From Actinophytocola gossypii (lineage in GTDB: Bacteria; Actinomycetota; Actinomycetes; Mycobacteriales; Pseudonocardiaceae): a stretch of DNA of 64,000 bases. A model generated the notes under the pieces. The model saw only the letters and a program-made list of their open reading frames with translations, made no database searches and was not told where the DNA came from. A program made the position numbers and the translations under genes. Location of the stretch: the NCBI RefSeq assembly GCF_025165815.1, contig NZ_JAFFZE010000027.1, positions 1-64,000 of the forward strand, given 5' to 3'. Below are positions 25,967 through 33,799 of this stretch, piece after piece; the first letter of the stretch is position 1, and each line of letters starts with the position of its first letter.

Positions 25967-26611
25967 ATGCGAGAGCTTTTCCAGACGGAGTTGGACGCCC
26001 TCCGCGAGCAGCTCGGCGACATGTGCGCACAGGCGGCCGAGGCCATGCGGGCGGCGACCAGGGCGGTGCTGACCGCCGACGGGGAGCTGGCCGCACGCGT
26101 GGTCGCCGCGGACGCCGAACTCGACGTCGCCCGCGACCGGTGCGACGACACCGCCCAGCGGTTGCTCGCGCTCCAGGCACCGGTGGCCGGTGACCTTCGG
26201 CTCGTGCTGACCGCGGTGCACTGCTCGGACAAGATCGAGCGGATGGGTGACCTGGCCGCGCACATCGCCGACACCGCGCGGATCCGTCAGCCGGAGCGGG
26301 TCGTGCCGGCCGAGCTGACCGACGCGTTCACCGCCCTCGGCACCATCACCGCCGCGATGGCCGACCGTCTCGTGGAACTCATCCGGGACCCGGGCAAGGG
26401 CGGTTTCGCCGAGCTGAACGAGACCGACCAGGACGTCGACGCACGACACGTGGGCGTGCTCGAGACGATCACCCGCGAGGACTGGCCGCACGGCATCCCG
26501 TCGGCGACGTCGCTCGCGTTGCTGGTCAGGTACTACGAGCGGTTCGCCGACCAGGCGGTGTCGGTCGCCAAGCGGCTGGACTTCGTGGTCACGGGCGTGA
26601 TGGCGGCCTAG
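25967..26611 (+). CDS. phoU: Phosphate uptake regulator PhoU
   Basis: A 214-residue all-helical protein with two PhoU repeats. The metal-binding-type helix motifs are HCSDKIERMGDLAAHIADTA in repeat one and VRYYERFADQAVSVAKR in repeat two. ATG 25967 follows GAGGGG and is preferred over GTG 25958. PhoU damps PhoR signalling and regulates Pst phosphate import. No pst or phoPR gene is adjacent, which is common in actinomycetes. Confidence 0.93.
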   Translation: MRELFQTELDALREQLGDMCAQAAEAMRAATRAVLTADGELAARVVAADAELDVARDRCDDTAQRLLALQAPVAGDLRLVLTAVHCSDKIERMGDLAAHIADTARIRQPERVVPAELTDAFTALGTITAAMADRLVELIRDPGKGGFAELNETDQDVDARHVGVLETITREDWPHGIPSATSLALLVRYYERFADQAVSVAKRLDFVVTGVMAA

Positions 26612-26653
26612 ACCGTCCACACAGGACTCTCGCGGGACACTACGAAAGTTGGG

Positions 26654-26694
26654 ACCGCCGGCCGGTGGTTGGGGGGTTCCGACCGGCCGGCGGT
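26654..26694 (+). terminator. Terminator after phoU
   Basis: ACCGCCGGCCGGT (26654-26666) pairs exactly with ACCGGCCGGCGGT (26682-26694), a 13-bp stem with a 15-base G-rich loop, 42 bases after the phoU stop. Confidence 0.8.
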
Positions 26695-26868
26695 TCTGGT
26701 CGCCGGCGCAACAGGCTGGACCGCGTCAGCGGTGGCTGGGGGTTTCGCACCGCCGGAATGTCCGACCCGTTCCTGGCTCAGGCGGCGACCAACTGTTACA
26801 ACGGTTCGAGCGCCGGATCCGTTTCCGTTACGGGACGTGCTGTCGGTCACGCGGAGTGCATGCCACCC

Positions 26869-26982
26869 TCAGACGCCGCGAACCAGCTCGTAGTCCCCGA
26901 CCTGGATCCAGCCGTACGGCGGCCCGTCGAAGACCCAGACCTCACCGCTGGCGCTCGAAACGCCGCCGTCGGCGCAGCTCAC
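26869..26982 (-). CDS. Possible 37-residue ORF or gene remnant
   Basis: A leftward frame from GTG 26982 to TGA 26869-26871. Its composition looks protein-like (SGEVWVFDGPPYGWIQVGDY) rather than random high-GC shadow, and nothing lies on the other strand to explain it. The ribosome site is weak, and it lies behind the peptidase terminator, so it would need its own promoter. It may be the surviving tail of a lost gene. Confidence 0.28.
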   Translation of the reverse strand: MSCADGGVSSASGEVWVFDGPPYGWIQVGDYELVRGV

Positions 26983-27017
26983 CTCGTCGGCCCGTGGAGG
27001 CTGGAGCAGTGAACCGG

Positions 27018-27052
27018 CGGAACCGGCGGCGAAAGCTCCGCCGCCGGTTCCG
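27018..27052 (-). terminator. Terminator after the M14 peptidase
   Basis: GAACCGGCGGCG (27020-27031) and CGCCGCCGGTTC (27039-27050) form a 12-bp stem, extended two pairs outward, with a 7-base loop. It starts 10 bases after the leftward stop codon. Confidence 0.82.
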
Positions 27053-27061
27053 GTGATCGGG

Positions 27062-29164
27062 TCAGCTCGTCTGTTGCTGGTGGTCGCGGGCGACCCGGAG
27101 CAGTTCGATCAGGCCCGCGGCGTACTCCTGGGACTCGGCGTGTGCCTCGGGGAACGGGGGCTGGAAGCCGACGCCTTCCCACTCCCCCGTCTCCGGGTTC
27201 CAGCGGTCGTTGCCGACCTCGAAGTCCCACGCGTAGATGCCCAGCTCGTAGTACAGCTGGTCGGCGGAGTTGCCGGCCGCCGAGTACAGGACGTCGGCCA
27301 CCGGACCGGTGCGGGACGGCCAGGTCACCGTGCCCCGGCTGGACGCGATCGCGCCGACGATCCGCTTCGCGGACGCCTGGAACATCGCCGCCTCCTCGGG
27401 TGACGGGCGCGGGAGGGTGATCCGGCCGGGCATCGCGTACGCACCGGGCGGCCACATGAAGTACCCGCCATAGCTGTGCACGTTCATCGCGAACTTGATG
27501 TTCCGGTGCGCCTCGGCGAGGGCGATCACGTTCTCCGCCTCGGCCTCGGACAGTTCCTCGGTGCCCGCGTAGGTACCGGACAGGCAGTTCGTGTTCGACG
27601 CGCCGACGTAGCCGTCGAAGACCGAGCCGACGGTGTAGTTGCGGTTGATGTCCACACCCCACGAGTCGGCATAGCGCGGGTCGCGGCGCTCGTCGGTGCA
27701 GTGGTTCGACAGGTTCTTCCGTTGGAAGGACGCGTCGTGGAACGAGTAGTTCGCGCCGTCCGGGTTCACCATCGGGATGACGAACACGTCGACGTTCTCC
27801 AGCAGGTCCCGGGTCTCCGCGTCCGTGTCGTAGTTCGCCAGCAGGCGCTCGGCGAACTCCAGGGTCACCAACGGGGTCGCCCACTCCCGCGCGTGCTCCT
27901 GGGAGTACGCGAGCACGCCGATCTTGGAACCGTCCCGGTGCGCGCCGATCCGCAGTGCCTGCACGGTCCACGGCTTGTGCGGCACGCCGGCGGGGGCGTC
28001 CAGGCCGTCGGACATCCGCACCGGGCCGGTCACGGGCATCACCTGGCCCGCCGAGCCGTCCTCGACGAACGCGCTGATCCGCTGCGGGAAACGGGCGCTG
28101 ATCAGGGCGGCCACCTGGTCGGTCGTGCTGATCACCGCACCCTCGCGGTCGGTGGCCAGCGACACGGTCAGCACGCGGTCGCGCCACGTCGCCCGGGCGG
28201 GGCGGTTCGGCTTGCCTGGGTCGACGGTGCGCACCTGCCAGCCGTTCGGGCCCTGGTCACCGAAGCGGACCGACTCCACCACGACGGCGGCGGTGGCCGG
28301 GTCACCCAGGTACGCGGTCGCGGTGCGCCGGTAGCCCTGGGTCTTGTTCGGCAGGTCGATGACCTCCAGCAGGTCCGGGTACTGCCGCGCCAGCCGCGCG
28401 ATCCGGGCCTTGATGTCCACCGGCGTCATGTACGCGTCGACGAAGTCCTTCTGGTACCCGTCCGGCAGCTCCGGCGGGCTGTCCCCTGGCCACGCGGCCG
28501 GCGCCTTCGGCCTGGTCTCCCCACCCAGGCTCGACGTCGCGGTCACCTCGACCGGCTTCGCGGGCAGCGCCTCCGGTTCGGCGATGTGGTACTGGTACTC
28601 GCCGGCGTCCTCGAACCGCCGCAGCGGGAACGAGCCGGTCGTGCCGTCGGCGGTCCGCCACGTCACGGTGATCTCCACGTCCGGGTCGAACACCGCGGTC
28701 GTGGCCACCCTGGTCTCCAGGAACGTCTGGCCCTCGCTGGTCCACCAGTACGCCGACAGGAACTGCAGGGTGTCCGCGCGCTGGGCGGCGAGTGTCCTGG
28801 CCTCCGCCGACGCCACGCTGCGCTGGTAGCGCTGCGCGGCGTCCGACTCGCGCTGGATCAGCTGCAGCGGAGTGGCGCCCTCGGCGACCAGCTGGTCCAT
28901 CGCCCGGCCGTCGAGCACCAGGTCGGCGAGGACGCGGCCGTCGGCGTCGCGGCCGTGCGCGGCGACGTCGGCGCCGCTCGCGACCAGCTGGTGCAGCATC
29001 GACTCGCCCGGTAACTCGAAGCGCACCAGCGCCAGTTCGTCGGCGGCGACGACGATCCCCTTGCCCGGCGGCGCCGCGTTCGCCGGCATCGTGCTGACCC
29101 CGAGTGCGGCGGTGCACAGCAAGGTGACCGCGGCTGCCGCGTTTCCCCATCTACGTCGTGACAT
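27062..29164 (-). CDS. Secreted M14 zinc carboxypeptidase
   Basis: A 700-residue exported metallopeptidase. ATG 29164 opens a Sec signal (RRRWGNAAAAVTLLCTAAL, cut after NAA near residue 31). A prodomain-like region runs to about residue 260. The catalytic domain carries the zinc motif SQEHAREWATP (His and Glu ligands), INRNY, the third ligand in NVHSYGGYFMWP, and the catalytic Glu in WDFEVGND. It resembles carboxypeptidase T-type enzymes of actinomycetes and would act outside the cell on peptides. It is divergent from the sigma-like/DUF742 gene, sharing a 147-bp promoter region, and is followed by a strong hairpin. Confidence 0.92.
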   Translation of the reverse strand: MSRRRWGNAAAAVTLLCTAALGVSTMPANAAPPGKGIVVAADELALVRFELPGESMLHQLVASGADVAAHGRDADGRVLADLVLDGRAMDQLVAEGATPLQLIQRESDAAQRYQRSVASAEARTLAAQRADTLQFLSAYWWTSEGQTFLETRVATTAVFDPDVEITVTWRTADGTTGSFPLRRFEDAGEYQYHIAEPEALPAKPVEVTATSSLGGETRPKAPAAWPGDSPPELPDGYQKDFVDAYMTPVDIKARIARLARQYPDLLEVIDLPNKTQGYRRTATAYLGDPATAAVVVESVRFGDQGPNGWQVRTVDPGKPNRPARATWRDRVLTVSLATDREGAVISTTDQVAALISARFPQRISAFVEDGSAGQVMPVTGPVRMSDGLDAPAGVPHKPWTVQALRIGAHRDGSKIGVLAYSQEHAREWATPLVTLEFAERLLANYDTDAETRDLLENVDVFVIPMVNPDGANYSFHDASFQRKNLSNHCTDERRDPRYADSWGVDINRNYTVGSVFDGYVGASNTNCLSGTYAGTEELSEAEAENVIALAEAHRNIKFAMNVHSYGGYFMWPPGAYAMPGRITLPRPSPEEAAMFQASAKRIVGAIASSRGTVTWPSRTGPVADVLYSAAGNSADQLYYELGIYAWDFEVGNDRWNPETGEWEGVGFQPPFPEAHAESQEYAAGLIELLRVARDHQQQTS

Positions 29165-29311
29165 GGGCGCCTCCCAGGCGGACGGTGTGAACGAGGAAAT
29201 CCTTCCCCAGTTCGTTGAAAAGGCAAGAAGTTTCTCCCTGTGCAACGAACCCGTACACGCGGAGCGGCGGCTGAACGCGGGAACCGGCACGGACGTTGTA
29301 AGTTGCCAGTC

Positions 29312-30313
29312 GTGAGCGCCCCTGGTGGCAAACCGGAGTCGGGCGAAGTGTGGGACGCGACGTGGCTCGAGTTCCACAACGCCTGGCGGCCACGGCTGCG
29401 CGCCTTCCTCACCTCGATCTGCGACCGCGACCCCGACCTCGTCGACGACATCCTGCGCGCTAGCCTGCTCCGGCACCGCTGCCGCTGGGCCACGCTCGAC
29501 GACCTCGACTACGCCCACGTCGAGCTGTTCGCCATCGTGCTGGAGCAGGTGCAGGCGTTCCGCGGCCAGGTCTCCCGCACCCCCCGGCGGTCCGCGACCG
29601 TGGTGCTGCACGACCTGCTGGAGCTGCAGGTCGGCGAGATCGCGGCGATCCAGCGTTCCACCGACCACGTCGTGCGCATGCACCTCGCACTCGGTCACCG
29701 CGACCCGGACTACTCGGGCGGGTTCACCCTGCCCGCCGAGGAGGCGCCGGACGTCGACCACGGCGTCGAGCTGCTGCACACCGCCTACGAGCGGCTCGAC
29801 CTCCCGCTGCCGGCTGCCGCCGACGACGACCCGGAGACCGACTACGCGCTGGGGTTGGTGTGCGAGCAGCGCGGCGACCTGCGCGGGGCGGCGCTGTGCT
29901 TCCAGCGGGCGACCGCGCACGACTTCGAGGACGCGGTAAACCGGTTCACCTCGGTGGTGGCGCAGCTGCGGCTGCCCAGCCGGGGCCGGCACGCGCGGCA
30001 CGCCCTGATCGAGCCGGAGCCGCCGGTCGACCCCGACCGGCTGGCGATCGAGGCGCTGGTGCTGACCAGCGAGGACGGCCACGCCGTGGCCGACACCCTG
30101 CCCGCCGAGCAGCGGGCGATCTGCGGGTTGTGCCGGGAGTCGCGGGCGGTGGCGGAGGTCGCGGCCCGGCTGAACCTGCCGCTGGACGTGGCCCGCGCAC
30201 TGGTCGGCGACCTCGCCGTCGGCGGCCTCGTCATCGTGCACGAGACCGTCGGCGCCGACGGCCCACCCGTCGACCTACTGGAACGCGTCCTGGCCGGCCT
30301 GCGAACGCCCTAG
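29312..30313 (+). CDS. Sigma-70-like / TPR-like / DUF742 composite protein
   Basis: A 333-residue cytoplasmic protein, starting at GTG 29312. Residues about 15-75 (TWLEFHNAWRPRLRAFLTSI) resemble region 2 of ECF sigma factors. Residues about 100-130 (ATVVLHDLLELQVGEIAAI) resemble region 4. Residues near 180-220 (EQRGDLRGAALCFQRATAHD) look like one or two SEL1/TPR units. The C-terminus (ICGLCRESRAVAEVAARLNL, then PLDVARALVGDLAVGGLV) is a clear DUF742 domain, the CvnC fold of conservons. I do not know this combination as a named family. It may be a transcription regulator driven by a CvnD-like GTPase such as the one at 24984. Its stop shares a CTAG with the convergent GH16 gene. Confidence 0.7.
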   Translation: MSAPGGKPESGEVWDATWLEFHNAWRPRLRAFLTSICDRDPDLVDDILRASLLRHRCRWATLDDLDYAHVELFAIVLEQVQAFRGQVSRTPRRSATVVLHDLLELQVGEIAAIQRSTDHVVRMHLALGHRDPDYSGGFTLPAEEAPDVDHGVELLHTAYERLDLPLPAAADDDPETDYALGLVCEQRGDLRGAALCFQRATAHDFEDAVNRFTSVVAQLRLPSRGRHARHALIEPEPPVDPDRLAIEALVLTSEDGHAVADTLPAEQRAICGLCRESRAVAEVAARLNLPLDVARALVGDLAVGGLVIVHETVGADGPPVDLLERVLAGLRTP

Positions 30314-32043
30314 CGGTACACGCGGACGTAGTCGATCAGCATGTCCTGCGGGAGGACGGTGCCTGGGCCGGGCGGGCCGGGCCAGTCGCCGCCGACCGCG
30401 TTGTTCAGGATCAGGAAGAACGGGTGGTCGAAGACCCACGGGCCGCGGGTCTGTTCGAGGGTGTCCCGGTCGACGGTGTGGAACGGGTTGCCGTCGACGA
30501 AGAACGTCAGGTGCTCGGCGTCCCACTCGACCGCGAACACGTGGAACGCGGCGTTCGCGGGCTCGCCGAGGTCGAGCGCGGCGCCCTCACCGCCGGCGCC
30601 GAAGTAGGCCGGCGCGTGCAGGGTCGAGTGCACCAGGTTCGGTTCCCGGCCGATGTGTTCCATGATGTCGATCTCGCCGCTCGCCGGCCACGGGACGCCG
30701 TCGAAGAAGTTCGCGCCCAGCATCCAGAACGCCGGCCACAGGCCCGGGGTGGACGACACCTTGATCCGCGCCTCGACCCGGCCGTAGGTCGTCTCGAACT
30801 TGCCGGCCGTGGTGATCCGGCCCGAGGTGTACTGGCAGGTCGTCGAGCCGCCGCTGTTCGGGTCCGGGGGGCAGGCCGAGCCGGGGGTGACCTCGCGCCG
30901 CGCCTGGATGACCAGGTTCCCGGCGCCGTCCATCCTGGCGTTCTCGTTGTCGGTGTAGTACTGCAGCTCGTTGTTCACCCCGGGGCCGGTCTCCGGGGTC
31001 CACTTCGCCGGGTCGGGCGTGGCGCCGTTGGGACCGTTGAACTCGTCGCTCCACACGAGACGGTCGAAGTCCGGCGCGGGTGGCGCGGGCGGCGGGGGCG
31101 TCGGCGCGCCGCCGGTGCCGTAGACCTGGAACTCCCACAGCGAGTACCCGTAGCCGTTCGAGCGCTCGGTGCCGTACATCCGCACGTACCGGCCGGTGCC
31201 GGACACGCTCACGGTCTCCTTGAAGCCGCCGCCCTCGGTGGTCGAGTGGACGGTCCGCCAGGTCGCGTTGTCGTCGGATACCTGGAGTTCGTAGGACACC
31301 GCGTACGCGGGATCCCACTGCAGCACGACGGTGTCGATGGTCGCGGTGGCGCCGAGGTCGACGGTGATCCAGCCCGGGTCGACCCAGCCGTCGGTCGAGC
31401 TGGTCGCCCAGCGGGTGGCCGGGTCGAGGTCGGTGGCCTTGTCCGGGGTGCAGCCGCCGCAGGCACCGTCGTCCTGGAACGTGGACGCGGTGGCCGGTTT
31501 CCGGTACGACAACAGGCCGCCCTGCCCCGGGTCGGGGCCGCCGCCGTCGACGGTGCCGAAGACCTGGAACTCCCACAGCGAGTACCCGTACTGGGTGGCC
31601 CGGGTGGTCAGGTGCAGCCGGACGTACCGGCCGGTGCCGGTGACCGGCAGCACCTGGTCGCCACCGGCCGAGGTCGTCGTCGAGTACACGGTGGACCACG
31701 AGGACGCGTCGCCGGAGACCTGGACGGTGAACGCGCGCCCGTAGGCGGCCTCCCAGGACAGGCGGACCTCGTCGATGGTGGCGGTGGCGCCCAGGTCCAC
31801 CTGGATCCACTGCGGGTCGGCGAACCCGCTCGACCAGCGGGTGCCGGCGTCGCCGTCCACGGCGGCGGAACCGGGGAAGGCGGCCGACTCGGTCGAGGAC
31901 ACGGTGACCGGGCGGTTCTGGGACAACAGTTCGCCGGCCGCGGCGGCCGGGGTGGCGGAACCCACGGCCTGGACCAGGGGGACAGCGAGCGCGGCGGCCA
32001 GGACGAACGGGAGTAAGCGACGGCGGGAGGGAACCGGACTCAT
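30310..32043 (-). CDS. Secreted GH16 beta-glucanase with two discoidin-type CBMs
   Basis: A 577-residue exported enzyme. A signal peptide covers residues 1-36. Two F5/8-type C (CBM32-like) domains follow: about 40-163 and 178-310, both ending YGYSLWEFQVFG/YG. A Pro linker leads to a GH16 catalytic domain (326-577) with the active site GEIDIMEHIG: E457 nucleophile, D459, E462 acid/base. SGRITTAGKFETTYGRVEAR and WPAFWMLG are further GH16 marks. It should cleave beta-1,3- or 1,3-1,4-glucans such as laminarin or fungal wall glucan. An operator GAGAGCGCTCTC lies at its promoter, pointing to the LacI gene at 33799. Confidence 0.94.
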   Translation of the reverse strand: MSPVPSRRRLLPFVLAAALAVPLVQAVGSATPAAAAGELLSQNRPVTVSSTESAAFPGSAAVDGDAGTRWSSGFADPQWIQVDLGATATIDEVRLSWEAAYGRAFTVQVSGDASSWSTVYSTTTSAGGDQVLPVTGTGRYVRLHLTTRATQYGYSLWEFQVFGTVDGGGPDPGQGGLLSYRKPATASTFQDDGACGGCTPDKATDLDPATRWATSSTDGWVDPGWITVDLGATATIDTVVLQWDPAYAVSYELQVSDDNATWRTVHSTTEGGGFKETVSVSGTGRYVRMYGTERSNGYGYSLWEFQVYGTGGAPTPPPPAPPAPDFDRLVWSDEFNGPNGATPDPAKWTPETGPGVNNELQYYTDNENARMDGAGNLVIQARREVTPGSACPPDPNSGGSTTCQYTSGRITTAGKFETTYGRVEARIKVSSTPGLWPAFWMLGANFFDGVPWPASGEIDIMEHIGREPNLVHSTLHAPAYFGAGGEGAALDLGEPANAAFHVFAVEWDAEHLTFFVDGNPFHTVDRDTLEQTRGPWVFDHPFFLILNNAVGGDWPGPPGPGTVLPQDMLIDYVRVYR

Positions 32044-32111
32044 GCGTGCTCCTTCGCACGCCGCGGCGCGGGAGCCGGCGGCGTGACACGAACAAGGGGA
32101 GGCAGGGGCGT

Positions 32112-32161
32112 GAGAGCGCTCTCTCCGGACAGAGAGTGCCTTTCGGGCTACCTGCTGTCAA
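32112..32161 (-). promoter_or_regulatory. GH16 promoter with LacI-type operator
   Basis: On the minus strand TTGACA (32161 to 32156) is followed 17 bases later by CACTCT (32138 to 32133), and then by the perfect palindrome GAGAGCGCTCTC (32112-32123) about 10 bases further on, at the expected transcription start. A repressor there would block initiation. The CG-centred palindrome is the usual LacI-family type. Confidence 0.75.
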
Positions 32162-32230
32162 GGACAGGGCCTTGTGGCGCAACGGGTTGCGACGAACGGC
32201 CGCTGTTTGTTCTCGTCGGGAACAAAGGCG

Positions 32231-32281
32231 TTGACCCGTGGTGTGAGCCACGTCATGCTGAGTTGTGAGAGCGCTCTCTCA
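32231..32281 (+). promoter_or_regulatory. DUF1996 gene promoter with LacI-type operator
   Basis: TTGACC (32231-32236), 17-base spacer, CATGCT (32254-32259), then the palindrome GAGAGCGCTCTC (32267-32278) within TGAGAGCGCTCTCTCA (32266-32281). The layout mirrors the GH16 promoter, and both operators share the identical TGAGAGCGCTCTCTC core. Confidence 0.75.
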
Positions 32282-32318
32282 GTGCCCTGCAAAACCTGAG
32301 AGCTCGAGGGAGTCTTCG

Positions 32319-33188
32319 ATGACGAAGCACAGACCCAGCCGGCGCGCCCTCACCAAGATCGGGTTGGTGGTCGCCCTCGTCGCCGGCGCGGTGGTGAGCG
32401 GCGGCATCACCGGCGAGGCGAAACGGGCCGACGCGGTGATCCGCGTGGCCGAGTTCCCGGCCGACTGCCAGCTCAGCCACCGCCTGCCGGACGACCCGAT
32501 CGTGTTCCCCGGACTGCCGGGGGCGTCGCACTCGCACGACTTCTTCGGCAACCACGCCACCGACGCGCACTCCGACTACGACGAGCTGAACAGCTCCACC
32601 GGCAACTGCGACCCGGCCGAGGACATCTCCTCCTACTGGGTGCCGACGCTGTTCCGGCACGACCAGCCGGTGGTGCCGACCGGCATCACGTTCTACTACC
32701 TCGGCGAGGGCGTGAACAACCCGGCCGCCACCCAGCCGACCCCGGTCGGCCTCAAGATCGTCGCCGGCAACGCGATGGCCACCGGCGACCACGACAGCAT
32801 CGCCAGATGGTCCTGCCTGCACGCCGGGCACGTGCCGCCGTCGAAGAACTTCGTGCACTGCCCGTCCGGCACGCAGCTGGAGACCTACCTGGACTTCCCG
32901 CAGTGCTGGAACGGCCGCGACCTCGACTCGGCCGACCACAAGAGCCACATGGCCTACCCGGTCGGCGGCAACTGCCCGTCGACGCACCCGGTGCAGGTGC
33001 CCAAGCTGCGCATGGTGCTGCGGTACCCGGTCAACGGCGACCCGTCCGCGTTCCGGCTGGCGTCCGGGGACGGGCGGACCATGCACGGCGACTTCATCAA
33101 CGTCTGGCCCGCGGCGGAGATGGAGCGGCGGGTGCGGGACTGCATCCGACCGGTGATCAAGTGTGGTCACGACGGGCGTCCCCTGTGA
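32319..33188 (+). CDS. Secreted DUF1996 domain protein
   Basis: A 289-residue exported protein. ATG 32319 follows GAGGGAGTC and opens a signal segment (ALTKIGLVVALVAGAVVSG). The DUF1996 domain shows SHSHDFFGN, SSYWVPTLF, WSCLHAGH, LDFPQCWNG and KSHMAYPVGG. DUF1996 proteins are found next to glucan-active enzymes in fungi and actinomycetes; the reaction is not known to me. It is controlled by the same operator as the GH16 gene, so it probably serves beta-glucan use. Its stop overlaps the next gene by 4 bases. Confidence 0.88.
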   Translation: MTKHRPSRRALTKIGLVVALVAGAVVSGGITGEAKRADAVIRVAEFPADCQLSHRLPDDPIVFPGLPGASHSHDFFGNHATDAHSDYDELNSSTGNCDPAEDISSYWVPTLFRHDQPVVPTGITFYYLGEGVNNPAATQPTPVGLKIVAGNAMATGDHDSIARWSCLHAGHVPPSKNFVHCPSGTQLETYLDFPQCWNGRDLDSADHKSHMAYPVGGNCPSTHPVQVPKLRMVLRYPVNGDPSAFRLASGDGRTMHGDFINVWPAAEMERRVRDCIRPVIKCGHDGRPL

Positions 33189-33757
33189 CGACCCTGCGCC
33201 TGTTCGTGATCGTCCTGCTGGCCACGGGCCTCGCCGCCTGTGGCCAGCAGGCCTCCGCTCCCCCGGCCGCACCTCCGTCCGGTCAGCCGGCCCGGCCGGT
33301 GTCCTCGGCGCCGCCCGGCGGGTTCGGGGTCACCGAGCAGGCGTTCGTGCAGCTCGCGATCGCGACCGACGACCAGGCGGTGAAGCTGCTCGACCTGGGG
33401 GCGGCGCGGGTGGCCGAACCGACGCTCCGCGACCTCGCGAGCGACCTCGCCGCCGCTCGCCGCGACGAGCTGACCGCACTGCACGGGCTGCTCGACTCGG
33501 CGTCGATCCCCTACGAGAACCTGCACCAGGGCCACGACATGCCGGGGATGCCGACCGAGCCCGAGCTGGCGGCACTGCGCACGTCGGCGGACTTCGACGC
33601 GGAGTTCGCCCGGCTGGTGCGCGCCCACCTGACCGAGTCGACGACGGTGGCGCGCTCCGCCGCCGAGCAGGTGACCCACGCCGGAACGAAGGCGGTGGCA
33701 ACGGGAATGGTCGACGAGCGGAGGGCGGCGCTGGCGCGGCTGGACGGACTCGGCTGA
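33185..33757 (+). CDS. DUF305-like lipoprotein with lost histidine pairs
   Basis: A 190-residue protein. GTG 33185 overlaps the previous stop. The N-terminus is a lipoprotein signal ending LAACG, with C19 lipidated, then a Pro/Ala linker. The remaining helical part aligns by pattern with DUF305 (four-helix, ferritin-like): EQAFVQLAIATDDQAV, then HDMPGM, then FARLVRAHLTEST. In DUF305 proteins the two helices usually carry His-His pairs (HHEQAV, HHEGA); here these read DDQAV and LTEST, so metal binding is probably lost. It is in the DUF1996-LacI operon direction. Confidence 0.65.
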   Translation: MTTLRLFVIVLLATGLAACGQQASAPPAAPPSGQPARPVSSAPPGGFGVTEQAFVQLAIATDDQAVKLLDLGAARVAEPTLRDLASDLAAARRDELTALHGLLDSASIPYENLHQGHDMPGMPTEPELAALRTSADFDAEFARLVRAHLTESTTVARSAAEQVTHAGTKAVATGMVDERRAALARLDGLG

Positions 33758-33785
33758 CCAGCACGTCCCGGCCGGCGCGCGCGGG

Positions 33786-33799
33786 TATAAAGAATGCCG
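33786..33799 (+). promoter_or_regulatory. -10 element for a leaderless lacI-family transcript
   Basis: TATAAA (33786-33791), in TATAAAGAAT, lies 7 bases before GTG 33799, in an otherwise GC-rich stretch. There is no ribosome site between, so the regulator is probably made from a leaderless mRNA. No convincing -35 is seen. Confidence 0.5.

Larger units (their letters stand above)
26612..27061. other. 450-bp gap between phoU and the M14 peptidase gene
   Basis: This stretch holds the phoU terminator (26654-26694), the peptidase terminator (27018-27052) and a leftward 37-codon frame (26869-26982). Nothing else can be supported. Rightward frames here are open only by composition and have no ribosome site. 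Confidence 0.6.

Noticed and set aside
26665-27012. A 115-codon rightward frame after phoU
   Set aside because: It starts at the loop end of the phoU terminator, has no ribosome site, and crosses into the peptidase terminator region; composition is shadow-like.
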